Of a stretch of 64,000 bases of DNA, positions 40,736 to 51,000 are shown piece by piece (position 1 is the first letter of the stretch; the number at the start of each line of letters is the position of its first letter). Source of the stretch: Roseibacillus persicicus (GTDB lineage: Bacteria; Verrucomicrobiota; Verrucomicrobiia; Verrucomicrobiales; Akkermansiaceae); NCBI RefSeq assembly GCF_014651675.1, contig NZ_BMXI01000015.1:103742-167741 (forward strand), in the 5' to 3' direction. The position numbers and the translations under genes are program-made. Below the pieces are notes generated by a model. That model was given only the letters and a program-made list of their open reading frames with translations. It searched no databases and was not told the DNA's origin.

Positions 40736-42994
40736 CTAAGGTAGCCACTTTGTCTTCCGCGGGAGAGGCTTCTCGAAAGGGACAACCTGAGTCCGCGCCC
40801 AGTCGTCTCCCAAGCGGAGTCCACGGGTTGGTTCGTCCTCGCGAACATAAAGGATCGCAAACTCGATGGGTGCGATGAGGAAGGAAAGGTTGCGGCGGAG
40901 ACTGCTTCGGTAGTCGCCAGTGAGGGGGCGGTGGTTGCGGGTTTCGGCCCGCAATTTCATGAACCTCTTGCCGATGCTGCGACCGTTCAAGATACCGAGT
41001 GAGTCCTTGGTGAGGAGGTAGCTGGCTCCTAGAAGGAAGGACAGGAGGTGTAAGCTGTTAGGAAGGAGGAGGTTGGCTAGAGCGCAGATAGAAATGGCGA
41101 ACAGTAAATCGATCGTCGCAGCAATGGTGCGAGCGCGAAGCAAAGGACTGGTTGGAGACGGGGTGTTCTCTTCGCTAGGCGCTATTTCCCCGGCAACTTC
41201 CTTGGCTTCGTCACCTCTGTCCGAGGACAGCGCCCCGGGGGAAGAAACCTGGGAGGGGGGGTTGGTAGGGGGCGACGCAGGGGTTGGAGATTCGAGCGGG
41301 GATGGGCCTTCGCTCAGCGCTTCGATTTTGTCCGGAGCTTTTGCCTTTTTTGCTGAAAGGGAAGGATGCGGTGTGGGGGTCTCGACGCCAGCCTCTGCAG
41401 CCTCTGCGGTCTTTGCAGCCTGCACGTTCTGGTCCGTAGCCAGGGATTTGGGAGGCAAGGTTTCAGTGACGACCTTGCTGGGTTCCTGAGTGATAGTCTC
41501 AGGTTCAGGGGAAGGAATCTCTTTGCGCGGCTCCTCGGCTTTGGTTGGGGGGTGCGCGGGTCTTGTTGGGGAAAGGACGGAGATGGGTGGCGCTTTGGCG
41601 ATGGCCTCTGCCGTCTTCGGAGCTTGCACTTTTTTCTCCAAAGGTTTGGCCTTGGCATCCAGTTCCTTGTCGGGAACTTGGCTGGACTCCGAAGGTCGTT
41701 CTGTCGAATCGCTGGCGGGGACTTTAACGCTTACTGTTTGGATTTCGTCGGCAGCTTGGTCTGCTGTCTCCGTGGCAACAGGGGCCGTGGGCAGAGTTTC
41801 CGCGAGAACCTCAATGGGGTCCTGGGCGGTGGGTGTCGACTCGGGGGCTGGAGCTTTTTCCCGTGGCTCTTCGGTCAGATCCGCAAATTGAATGGCTTTT
41901 TCGAAAGGGAGGATTGGGGCAGGCGGCGCTTTGGCGATGGCCTCTGCAATCTTCGGAGTTTGGACCTTCTTCTCCAAGGCCGGGGCCTCGGTTGGCGAAA
42001 TCGTTTTGGTGACTTCGCTGGGCTTCGGAACTGGTGCTTCTGGTTGGCAAGGGTGATTCACCAACTTCGCCTCCAAAGCGCCATCAAGAGTGGCGACCAT
42101 TCTATCCGTTGGAAGGGGGATAGAAGGCCGTTGATTCGCGGGGAACTCTTTGGGGTCTGTGGCTGGAGATTCGGGTGCCTGAGCGGGAGCTTCCTCTTTC
42201 GGCTCATCAGCTTTCGCGGGGCTTGGGAGCGCCTTTCTGCGGAGAAGCTCAGCAAAGGGACGGGGCTGGGAGACGGCCTCGGGCCGCTTGGCCAGTGGGG
42301 CCGCTGGCGAAAGAACCGGACTGTCATCTCCTTGCACGGTGGCTTCTTCGGGAGCGGGGAGGCCTCTGTCCATGAGGAGGAGAGGGGCGGTAGGGGGAGT
42401 CGCGGTGAGGTTCTCGCAGACCTTGAGGAATGGATTTGCAGATTGGGTTGTTGGAAAGAGCTTGGGCTGCTTCCGGGGCTCGGCTTGCGCCTCAGGACCC
42501 CGGTCCATCAACAGGGGAACTTGCGGCTGATAGCATTTCGCGACGAGGTCTTTGAGGAGGGAAATTTCGGCAGTGAGGATGGAAGACTCCTCGTTCTCTT
42601 CCTCGTCCAGAATGGCTTCGATGGCTTCTAACAGCGCGTCGATATCGGACAAGGTGTCGTCCTCTTCCTCTTGGGAAATCTCGTCTTCCTCCAGCACGCA
42701 GACCGTCCATTGGTCGGCGTAGGTGGAGACGATTTCTTCCGCTTTGGAAAGTGGTTCGCAGGAGTCTTGCGCGTCCCCGACTTCCTGCACTTCCACTGGG
42801 AACTGCTTCTGAATCCGGCCCGCCATCTCCGGGGTGATGGAGACCTCGATGGCGCCCATCGGTTCGCCCGCGGGGGAGCGTTCTGCAGCCTCGATGACGT
42901 GCTCGTATTTCTCGCCCTTTTGCAGAGTCTTGTCCTTGATACCAAGGGTCGGCACCGAGATGGTCGCCACCGCTGAAAAGCGGTTGCGATTCAA
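40736..42994 (-). CDS. Large RDD family protein with long Pro/Ala/Glu-rich region
   Basis: 752 residues. The C-terminal ~120 residues form an RDD domain: ARTIAATIDLLFAISICAL, YLLTKDSLGILNGRSIGKRF, then RRNLSFLIAPIEFAILYV. Ahead of it lies a ~440-residue, apparently disordered Pro/Ala/Glu/Lys-rich stretch with imperfect internal repeats (EKKVQTPKIAEAIAKAPP and EKKVQAPKTAEAIAKAPP; LLMDRG twice). The first ~190 residues are acidic (SQEEEDDTLSDIDALLEAIE) and unlike any family I know. RDD proteins rarely have such a tail; its role is unknown. Confidence 0.8.
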   Translation of the reverse strand: MNRNRFSAVATISVPTLGIKDKTLQKGEKYEHVIEAAERSPAGEPMGAIEVSITPEMAGRIQKQFPVEVQEVGDAQDSCEPLSKAEEIVSTYADQWTVCVLEEDEISQEEEDDTLSDIDALLEAIEAILDEEENEESSILTAEISLLKDLVAKCYQPQVPLLMDRGPEAQAEPRKQPKLFPTTQSANPFLKVCENLTATPPTAPLLLMDRGLPAPEEATVQGDDSPVLSPAAPLAKRPEAVSQPRPFAELLRRKALPSPAKADEPKEEAPAQAPESPATDPKEFPANQRPSIPLPTDRMVATLDGALEAKLVNHPCQPEAPVPKPSEVTKTISPTEAPALEKKVQTPKIAEAIAKAPPAPILPFEKAIQFADLTEEPREKAPAPESTPTAQDPIEVLAETLPTAPVATETADQAADEIQTVSVKVPASDSTERPSESSQVPDKELDAKAKPLEKKVQAPKTAEAIAKAPPISVLSPTRPAHPPTKAEEPRKEIPSPEPETITQEPSKVVTETLPPKSLATDQNVQAAKTAEAAEAGVETPTPHPSLSAKKAKAPDKIEALSEGPSPLESPTPASPPTNPPSQVSSPGALSSDRGDEAKEVAGEIAPSEENTPSPTSPLLRARTIAATIDLLFAISICALANLLLPNSLHLLSFLLGASYLLTKDSLGILNGRSIGKRFMKLRAETRNHRPLTGDYRSSLRRNLSFLIAPIEFAILYVREDEPTRGLRLGDDWARTQVVPFEKPLPRKTKWLP
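41390..41985 (-). repeat. Imperfect coding repeat in the large RDD gene
   Basis: Two similar units of ~330 nt start with EKKVQ(T/A)PK(I/T)AEAIAKAPP (at ~41985 and ~41645, reading on the minus strand) and each continues to an EEPR(E/K)..P.PE segment and a V(L/T)(A/E)ETLP segment. A third, shorter copy (VQAAKTAEAAEA) lies near 41430. Confidence 0.7.
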
Positions 42995-43051
42995 ATTGGG
43001 ACCTCCCTGCGCCAGACCTGACTCAGTGCTCGTTTGGAGCTTTGAATCCTT

Positions 43052-46000
43052 TCAGGCGTCGAGGCGTTCGGCGGCCTTCTGGGCTGCCGTTTTCGCCTCG
43101 GTCTTGTTCTCCTCGTTGGTGAGACGCATCCCGACAGGCTTGGAGACTCCGAACTCTTCCATCGTGACTCCATACATGATGTCGGCGCGCGCCATGGTGC
43201 GCTTGCTGTGGGTGACGATGATGAACTGGCTCTGGTCGATGAAGGCATCGAGAACCTTGAGGAAACGTCCGATGTTGGATTCATCCAAAGGCGCGTCGAG
43301 CTCGTCCAGAACACAGAACGGGCTGGGCTTCACCTTGTAGATGGAAAAGAGCAGGGCCACCGCAGTCATGGAGCGTTCGCCACCGGAGAGGAGGCTGATG
43401 CTCTGGAGCTTTTTGCCGGGAGGCTTGGCGATGACTTCGATGCCGGATTCCAAGGGGTCGTCTTCGTCTAACAGCACGAGGTCGGCCTTGCCTTGCTCGC
43501 CAAAGAGAAGCTTGAACATGTCGCGGAAGTTCTTGCGCACGGTGGCAAAGGTCTCCGCGAAACGCTTGGTGGTTTCGTCGTTGATTTTGGCAATGACTTC
43601 CAAGAGCTCGGTCTTGGAGTTCACGAGGTCCTGGTGCTGGCTGACCACGAAGTTGTGGCGCTCTTCCAGTTCCTCGAATTCTTCAATGGCATCCACGTTG
43701 ACGGGTCCCATGGAGTCCACCTTGCGGCGCAGGTCGGTGACGAGAACCTCGACCAGTTTCCAGTCCGGTCCCGCAACCTTCAGCGCGGCGATTTCGTCGA
43801 TCTCATCTTCCTCGCTTTCCGGGGGAGCGGCGGCAGGTGTTTCGTCCGGCAGGTCCAGGCCACGGGCCTTGTTCTTCTGCTCGTTGATGCAGGTCAAAAG
43901 GGCGTGGGCGTCGGGGCGGAAGTGCTCCAGCTCGAGCTGGTGACGCTCCATTACGGTCTCTTCCAGATTCTCCAACTTCAGTCGCACCTTGGTGTGGGCC
44001 ACTTCCTCGCGACCGCGTTGGTCGGTGAGCTTGCGAATGTGTTCGCGGATTCGGTTGAGCTTTTCCTCCTCCACCTTGATGGACTCGCGCAGCTGCAGCC
44101 GGCGCTCGTCGAAGCTACCCAGGTCTTTCTCCAACTCGGCAGCGGCATCCTGGTTCTCGAGCATCTCCATCTCGAGCATGCTGTCGTCTTCCGCGTCGTT
44201 GCCGATGCGGTTTTGGAACTCCACGATTTCCGCCTCCCGCTTGACCATCAGATTGCTCAGCTCCTCGATGCGGCTTTGCATCGGGCGTTGCTGGTCCTGC
44301 TCGGATTGGTGGGCACGGCGTTCGACTGCGAGCTCGGTTTGGAGCTCATTGAGTCTTTCGCTTTGTTCGTTGAGGCGGTCCTCCAGGCCATCCGACTCGT
44401 TCTGCAAGTCGGCCAACTCGTTTTCCAAAGTTCCAACCTGGCTTTGGGCAGTGATCAGCTCTTCCTCGCGGCTGGCTTTGGAGTCATTGGCATTTTGAAC
44501 CCGATTGCCGGTGTTCTCCCGCTCCATTTGCAAGCGCTCCAACTTGCCTTCCAAGTTCTTGATTTCGCGTTCGGCGAGGGAGGTCTGGCCCTGGGCCTTG
44601 GAGACCTCCACCTTAACCTCGCTCAAGCGGCTCTTGCATTGCTCGGCCTCTTCGCGGGCGGCGTAGGACTGTGCGTCGAGGTCCTCGACCTTCAGGCGCT
44701 GCTCCTCAACTTCTTGCTCCAACTGCTCGACCTCTTTGGCAAGAGCATCGACCTCGTTTTGGCGTTTCAGAACCGAGTCGCCGCTGCCTTGAGATTGGCC
44801 GCCCCGGAGAATTCCGTTGGGGTAAAATAGCTCGCCCGCACTGGTCACGAAGGTGAGGTCGCCAAAGGACTTCCGCAACTCGTTGGCCACCGCCCGGTCG
44901 GGGACGATGAGAGTTTTCTCCAAAAGGGTGGAGACCAGATCGCTGACCGACTCATCGGCTTTAGCTGCATCGGCTGCCCAGGCGAGGGCTCCCTTCGGAA
45001 GGGCCTCGGTCTGGTGCGCCCGGTCGAGACCCGCGAAGTCCTTGGGCAGGAGGGCCACTTGACCGAGCTTCTTGCTGATGAGGCGCTCGAGAATCTCTTC
45101 GGCAAATTCGCTGTCCCGCACCAACACCGCTTGCAGAGTGTCGCCGAGAACGGCTTCGATGGCGGGCGCGAACTCGTCGCTCACTTTCAGCCGGCTGGCC
45201 AAAACGCCATCCACGCCGGTGCGGAACAAGTCCGGATCATCGAGACCTTTCAGCACGGCCTTGGTCCCTTTCAGCAGTCCTTCGCCGCTTTCCAAAACTT
45301 GGGTCAGAACATCGAGGCGTGACTTCTTGCCGGTGAAATTGCGGTGCAGTTCGTCGGCGGCCTTCTTGGTGGCATCGAGGTCGCCCCGGGTGTGCTGGAA
45401 GGCCCGTTCCGCGGTCTCCAAGGATTCCGTGAGGTCGCTCTGGCGAGTCTGCAGCTCGGTGAGCGCTTGGGTGGCTTCGTCTTGTCTGGCTTTGGCCTGG
45501 GCGAGTTCTTGGGCCAAGCGCTGCTCCTCGTCTTCCAATTGGCGAGCCCGCTCGCGGCTGGCTTCCGCTTGGGCGAGATCGGATTCGATTTTGGCCTGAA
45601 TCGTCGCGACCAGGGTGCGGGTCGTTTCGGCCCGGCGGCGCGTGTCACGCAGGCGGGCGTTCAGGCTGTCACGGGCGCTGCGGGCATTGAGGACAATCTC
45701 CTGTTGCTCGGCCACGGCCTCTTCGCCCTGACGGATGCGTTCCTGGCGCTCTTCGCTTTGGGTTTGGGATTCGGCAAAGTCATTTTCCTGCTGACTGAGG
45801 CGCTCTTTGGTCTCCTCAATCTCAGCGCGATGCTGCTCGATGCGCTTGTTCAGTTCGTTGCGGCGTTCCTCATTGAACCCCATGCGGGAGCGCGCGGAAT
45901 CCGCTGCGGCTTTGTGGGAAGAGATTCGTTGGCGCAGATCGGAGAGCTCGCTTTCGAGTTCCTGGGAGGCGTCACGGGTTTCGGTGACAGCGGCCTCGTA

Positions 46001-46792
46001 GGCGGGGAGTTCCACCTCCAAGACGTCCACTTCGTTCTCGAGCGACTTCAGGTTGGTTTCCAGTTCGGACTCGTTGGCTTTGAATTCGGTCCAGTTTTTG
46101 TGGGAAAGGTGGGTGTCCAGAATGGTCACCGCGCTCGAGAGCTCCTTGTAGCGACGGGCCTTGGAGACCTGGCGCTTCAGCGAATTCATGCGGCGTTCCT
46201 GTTCGGCGATGACGTCGCCGGTACGGAGGAGGTTGGCTTCGGTATACTCCAATTTGCGAAGAGCCTCCTTCTTATCCTTCTTGAACTTGGTGATGCCCGC
46301 CGCTTCCTCGAAGACCGCGCGGCGCTCTTCCGGCTTGGAAGAAAGAATCTGGTCAATCTGGCCCTGCGCCATGATGGAGTAGGCCGAGCGACCGATACCG
46401 GTGTCCATGAAGAGCTCGTGGACATCCCGCAGGCGGCAGGCCTTGTCGTTGATGCGATACTCGGATTTGCCATCCCGAAAGACCCGGCGGGTGATGGCGA
46501 CCTCGTTGAAATCGGTTTTCAGAGCGACTTCGCAATCCGCCATCGTCATAATGACCTCGGCCATGCTGTGGGCCTTGCGCTTGTCGGTTCCGTTGAAGAT
46601 GACGTCAGCCATCTCGCCGCCGCGGAGAGCCTTGGCCGAGGTTTCGCCCAGCACCCAGCGGATGGCATCCACCACGTTGGATTTGCCGCAGCCATTGGGT
46701 CCAACGATGCCGGTCACGCCGGTATCGAATTCGAAATGGGTCTTATCCGCAAAGGACTTGAAGCCTTGGATATCGAGGGATTTGAGGTACAT
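43052..46792 (-). CDS. smc: Chromosome segregation protein SMC
   Basis: 1246 residues, full-length SMC. N-terminal ATPase half: YLKSLDIQGFKSFADKT and GIVGPNGCGKSNVVDAIRWV (Walker A), with the Q-loop region AYSIMAQGQIDQILSSKPEE. Long coiled coils flank the hinge (about residues 520-640, GLDDPDLFRTGVDGVLASRL). The C-terminal half has signature SLLSGGERSMTAVALLFSIY and Walker B PFCVLDELDAPLDESN. It compacts and segregates the chromosome with ScpA/ScpB, which are not in the window. Upstream lie a palindrome and a leader hairpin. Confidence 0.97.
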   Translation of the reverse strand: MYLKSLDIQGFKSFADKTHFEFDTGVTGIVGPNGCGKSNVVDAIRWVLGETSAKALRGGEMADVIFNGTDKRKAHSMAEVIMTMADCEVALKTDFNEVAITRRVFRDGKSEYRINDKACRLRDVHELFMDTGIGRSAYSIMAQGQIDQILSSKPEERRAVFEEAAGITKFKKDKKEALRKLEYTEANLLRTGDVIAEQERRMNSLKRQVSKARRYKELSSAVTILDTHLSHKNWTEFKANESELETNLKSLENEVDVLEVELPAYEAAVTETRDASQELESELSDLRQRISSHKAAADSARSRMGFNEERRNELNKRIEQHRAEIEETKERLSQQENDFAESQTQSEERQERIRQGEEAVAEQQEIVLNARSARDSLNARLRDTRRRAETTRTLVATIQAKIESDLAQAEASRERARQLEDEEQRLAQELAQAKARQDEATQALTELQTRQSDLTESLETAERAFQHTRGDLDATKKAADELHRNFTGKKSRLDVLTQVLESGEGLLKGTKAVLKGLDDPDLFRTGVDGVLASRLKVSDEFAPAIEAVLGDTLQAVLVRDSEFAEEILERLISKKLGQVALLPKDFAGLDRAHQTEALPKGALAWAADAAKADESVSDLVSTLLEKTLIVPDRAVANELRKSFGDLTFVTSAGELFYPNGILRGGQSQGSGDSVLKRQNEVDALAKEVEQLEQEVEEQRLKVEDLDAQSYAAREEAEQCKSRLSEVKVEVSKAQGQTSLAEREIKNLEGKLERLQMERENTGNRVQNANDSKASREEELITAQSQVGTLENELADLQNESDGLEDRLNEQSERLNELQTELAVERRAHQSEQDQQRPMQSRIEELSNLMVKREAEIVEFQNRIGNDAEDDSMLEMEMLENQDAAAELEKDLGSFDERRLQLRESIKVEEEKLNRIREHIRKLTDQRGREEVAHTKVRLKLENLEETVMERHQLELEHFRPDAHALLTCINEQKNKARGLDLPDETPAAAPPESEEDEIDEIAALKVAGPDWKLVEVLVTDLRRKVDSMGPVNVDAIEEFEELEERHNFVVSQHQDLVNSKTELLEVIAKINDETTKRFAETFATVRKNFRDMFKLLFGEQGKADLVLLDEDDPLESGIEVIAKPPGKKLQSISLLSGGERSMTAVALLFSIYKVKPSPFCVLDELDAPLDESNIGRFLKVLDAFIDQSQFIIVTHSKRTMARADIMYGVTMEEFGVSKPVGMRLTNEENKTEAKTAAQKAAERLDA

Positions 46793-46850
46793 AGGGAGTT
46801 GCCGATCATTCTGGAAAGAATGACACCCCTGAGCAAGCTAACGGACCCTA

Positions 46851-46876
46851 ACACCCACATTTAGTGGTGTTTTTTA
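46851..46876. other. Hairpin in the smc leader
   Basis: AACACCCAC (46851-46859) pairs with GTGGTGTT (46865-46872) with one bulged C and a 5-nt loop, and is followed on the plus strand by TTTTTT. On the plus strand it looks like a terminator, but no plus-strand gene ends here. On the minus strand it would lie in the smc 5' leader. Confidence 0.5.
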
Positions 46877-46880
46877 AAAT

Positions 46881-46907
46881 TTATACCAGATATTGATACG
46901 CGTATCT
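46881..46907 (-). promoter_or_regulatory. Putative smc promoter with 12-bp palindrome
   Basis: On the minus strand TATAAA (46881-46886) is preceded by a perfect 12-bp palindrome GATACGCGTATC (46896-46907), centred ~20 nt upstream, i.e. where a repressor would block -35/-10 access. The leader to the smc ATG would be about 80 nt. Confidence 0.4.
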
Positions 46908-46934
46908 TAAGTAAGCGCCTGGCAATCTTCTCCG

Positions 46935-47995
46935 TCAGACTAATTTAAGATGGCGGACTTTCCTTGTCTCCAAAGAATTGTGACAGCCATGACACAACGA
47001 CGGGTGACTTCGTCCCAAGCGGTAGTCGGTGGGAGGGTGGAATTTTTGGAGAACTCGGTTCCGATTGGCTCTCTGAGTCAGAATGGATTGAGGTTGAGAG
47101 GCTTTTGATTCGAGGGCCAGCATTTGGGCTGCACTGGCTTCCCCGATGGCGATTTGGGCCGAGGCCTCAAAGTGAAGTGCACCATTGGAATAGGTGCTGA
47201 GCCCGTCGGTGTTCACGAAAGCGGTCTGACGTCCGTTCGCGGCCACTGTTTCCTGAGCCTGGCGGACGATATAGGGGCCGGAGTCTACTGTGGTGATGTT
47301 GGTGTACTGGCTGTCAGAAAGCCCGCTGATGACGAAGGGGAGGGTGTAGCCACCGGGCACAATCCGTCGAAGACGTCTTGCCGGACCCGCTGAATCAGGT
47401 CTGTGAGGTTGGCTTCGTAGTTGGCGGCGTTGGCGGCTCCTGTATCGGATTCTCCCTGAATCCAGACCATCCCTCCTATTTCATAGGTGTGACCATCGGT
47501 TTCGAGCGCCGCGAGTCCAGCTTCCACCGTTGCTACGAAGGTCAGATACTGCGCACCGCTCGCGGACCATTGGGTATGAAGGTTTGTTCCTCCTTCGGTG
47601 TATTTGATGATGGCGACATTGACGTTAGGATCGTTGTCGGCCATCGCGCGGCCAAAAGAAAGTTCGGAACCAAACTCGAGCTCAAAGCTTGAGGGGTTGT
47701 TTACGCCATGCCCCGATCCTGGCTGAAGGTCGATCCAAGTGTCTTGGGTGAGGTTACCGTTGGGGGTGTTCTGGGTCTTGTGCCAGTAGAAGGAGACGTC
47801 CGTCTGAGGGGCGTCCAAGCCCAGAGAGTCGAGGGGAGCGACCGAGAGCTTCGCAGCATCACCCCGACCATTGCCATTGGATTGTCCACCCAACAGATAG
47901 ACGCGGTAGTGCTTGGCGAATGCTGGTGAAAGTTGGCAGAGAAAAAAGACGCCTAGGAGAGCGGAAGGCTTGAAAGGTGATGAGGCGAAAAACAT
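46935..47995 (-). pseudogene. Frameshifted sialate O-acetylesterase-like (SASA/CE6) secreted protein
   Basis: The first frame (47995-~47363) has a signal peptide (SALLGVFFLCQLSPAFA), GGQSNGNGRGD (nucleophile Ser), and GGMVWIQGESDTG, classic SASA/DUF303 carbohydrate esterase motifs. Near 47363 the sequence must shift by one base; the new frame continues PGGYTLPFVISGLSDSQYTN and reaches VNTDGLSTYSNGALHF (Asp/His of the triad) and ASAAQMLALE. One missing A in the GGATTG stretch would restore it. The last ~55 residues look unlike the family. Either a true frameshift or a sequence error. Confidence 0.75.
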
Positions 47996-48098
47996 TAGTG
48001 GTGCGAGGCTAGGCCCTCTTGAACAATGGTTCAGCAGGGAACTTTACGCAGGGCTGGTGCACACAGTCTACCTTCGTGCTCCCGCTGTTTCTTGTGAG

Positions 48099-51000
48099 TT
48101 ACTTTCCGGAATCCATAGTCACCTCAAGTCGAAGGAATTTTCGGATTCCGATGTCGGTTTGCACGGTGACCCATTCGAACTCTTCGTCGATGGGGATGGT
48201 GCTCGTTTCTAGAATGCCCTCGGTGGTCCACGAGTTCGGGTCGCTGAGTTCGGAGGTCCCTTTGACCAGATAGTTCAGGCCTCGTTCCGCAGCATCGAGT
48301 CGTCGGCGATAGCTGAATTCGAATTTGGACTCACTTTCTAACAATTCTTCTTTAAGGAAAAGGCTGCCATCTTGGGAGGTGAGCGCATTGCTTCCCAAGG
48401 CATACTCGAGGAGGTTGGGCCACTGATCTTCATCCGGATCGCCAGTCCGGGAAGTGTCCGAAGAGGAGAGTCCTTGCTGCTCCACCCAATCGAGATAGGC
48501 AAAGGTCGAACCCTGATAGAGGTCGTTGACTTGGGCGAGAGTGAGGGCTTCGTCGTAGAGCACGATGTTGTCGAGAGAACCTTCGAAAGCGACGGTTCCA
48601 CCATCGCTACCGAGAAACACGGTGGAGATGGCGGAGAGGGACCGGGTTTTTCCCGAGCCAGAATGCCAGAGGTTGCCATTGAGGTAGATCTGCATCGAGC
48701 CTTGGGTAGCGTTTTTGGTGAAGACCCAGTGATTCCACGAACCCGAAAATTCGGCTGCAGCGGCTTGTTTGTTGATGCGGTCGTATCCGGAGCCATCGCC
48801 GGCATCCCAGTAGACCTGGCCATTGCCCCAAGGCAGGTGGATGTTGAGAATCCGGTTTCCGCTGGCATCGAGAGCGCGGATTACGCTGGAGTCACGAGGG
48901 AGGGAGGTGCCCCCGTAGGCCCAGAAGGATAGGGAAATCTCGTCGGAAAGATTGGTGAAGGCTGCCGCAGGGAGGGTCGCGCTTGACGCGGAGCCATCGA
49001 AGGAGAGGCCACCGTTCCCTTCCGCGCCGACTGACCAAGTGGGGTTGGAGATAGGGGCTGCGCCGCGGCTGCCTTGATAACCATTTCCCGACGAGTCAGC
49101 TAGCAGTGCTCCCTGGCTTTCATCAAGCAGCCAGCAGGCGAGGGGAGTGGGGGCGAGTTCGACTTCCACGAGGGTTTTCGTGTCGAGAAAAGCTTCCGTG
49201 ATGTTGGTCCAATCATCGACCGAATTTCCTTCTCCGGTGATGCGAATGAAGCGAGCTTCTGCGGGAGTGATGGCATAGGATTCCAGGCTGTTGGTCGAAC
49301 CACTGCTCGTTCCGGTGTAGATGCTGGTGAAAGGTCCCATGGGATGGTCGGAGACTCCAACCTCGAAGTCATAGCTGCGTGAAATTCCATTGTGCCAGGC
49401 GAGGGCCAAGCCGTTGATTTGCTTTCGCTCCAGCAAGTCGTATTGAATCCATTGGCCGACTCCTTCGGCCGACCAGCGGGTGCTCAGGTCACCATCAAGA
49501 GTGTTCTGAGAGATGAAGTTGGCGCCCGCTTCCGACTTCGCTTTGACCATCGCGAAGCGGTCCTTGAGGTCGAGGTCGAAGTCGACGATTTGAATCTTTT
49601 CATCCAGAGAGTTGCCTTGGCCAACGACTCGTAGGTAGCGCGCATTCTGGGTGGGAAAGTTGTATTCTTCGAACCCGGTGCTTCCCGTGCTGGTGCCGGA
49701 GTAAACGTTCGTCCAAGGGCCGGAAGAGCTACTGGAGACCTGAATCTCGAAGTCATATTGGAGGGTGTTTCCGTTGAGCCATTGGACGGAAGCTTGGTAA
49801 AGGTTGCGGCTCGTTCCCAAATCATACTGGATCCATTCTCCCAAGCCGTCCGCAGACCAGAAGGTGCTTCCATTGCCATCCAGGGTGGCGGCAGCCGAGC
49901 CGGAGGAAGTCACTGAGGCGCTGACGGTAGCGGGACTGACGGTGGAGACGGTATTACCGCTTCCCGCGTTGCTGACGGTCCCGAAGCTACTGATCGAATT
50001 ATTGCTCGAGTTGCCCGGCAGAGCGACCGCCTGATCGGTCCAATTGGTTAGGCTGGTATTGCTCAGGGTGTAGGTGGTGGAGCCGTCGTAGTGGCGGAGT
50101 CCAGTTTTAAGTCCTCCCATTTGTATGGTCTGACTGTTAGGGGTGGGTTGCAGGGCGGAGTTCCAGAAGGTGATGTCGTGACCGCTGCCTGCAAAGTAGG
50201 CGATGAGGTCGTTGCCATAGGGTGCAGTCTCCTGCAAGAGAGTGACGGAATAGTCCTGATTGCTGTCGTTCTGGTAGGGAGTGTCGACCATTCCCTGGTA
50301 GGGGGCTTCGCCTTGGCAGTGTTCAACGGAGTCACCATTGCCCGGCCAAAAGGATCCTTCCACGCTGATGGTGGTGCAGCCGAAGATCTCATTGTCTCCA
50401 TCGGAGAAGCCAATCACGACGCCGCTGCGCATGTTCTCGACAGTGCAATTGCGCACCGTGGTGTTGGCGGTATTGAGTCCGTTGGCTCCATTGTTGTAGC
50501 AGCGGATGCCATCTTCCTGCAAAGAGAAGGCATAGCCGGGCGGGACCTCCCAGCCCCAGACGGTCATGAAGTCCACGTGGTCGGCCTCGGAGCCGGTTCC
50601 TTCTTCGGCGAGCACGTTGTCGGTGGTGTTGAAGGTATCGCCCTTCACAAAGCAGCCTTCGACCAGCGTGCCGATTGCGCCCTGCATGAAGATTCCGTGT
50701 CCATAGCTGGCGAGCTCGAGGTAGCAGTTGAGCAAATGGCAGTTGGCTCCATTGACCAAGAGTGCCGCGTGTTTGTCGTGCCCAATGACTGCGCCTGACC
50801 CTTTGCCGAACAAGTCGCCGTATCCATAAGGCCGCGAGCCACGGGTGTAGAGACTGAACTCCTCCACTTTATTGGCATCACCGACTACCGCCATATTGAG
50901 GACACCCACCGAGTTGATGGCCTCGTTGCCGATGTCTTTTTGGGTCAGCCCATAGAAGTGGTTGTTGGAACCATTGAACTCGAAGACGCGGACCTCTTGT

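Noticed and set aside
45344..46864. A 506-codon plus-strand frame opposite smc
   Set aside because: Mirror frame of the smc coiled-coil gene; composition (Gly/Leu/Phe runs) is typical of such shadows.
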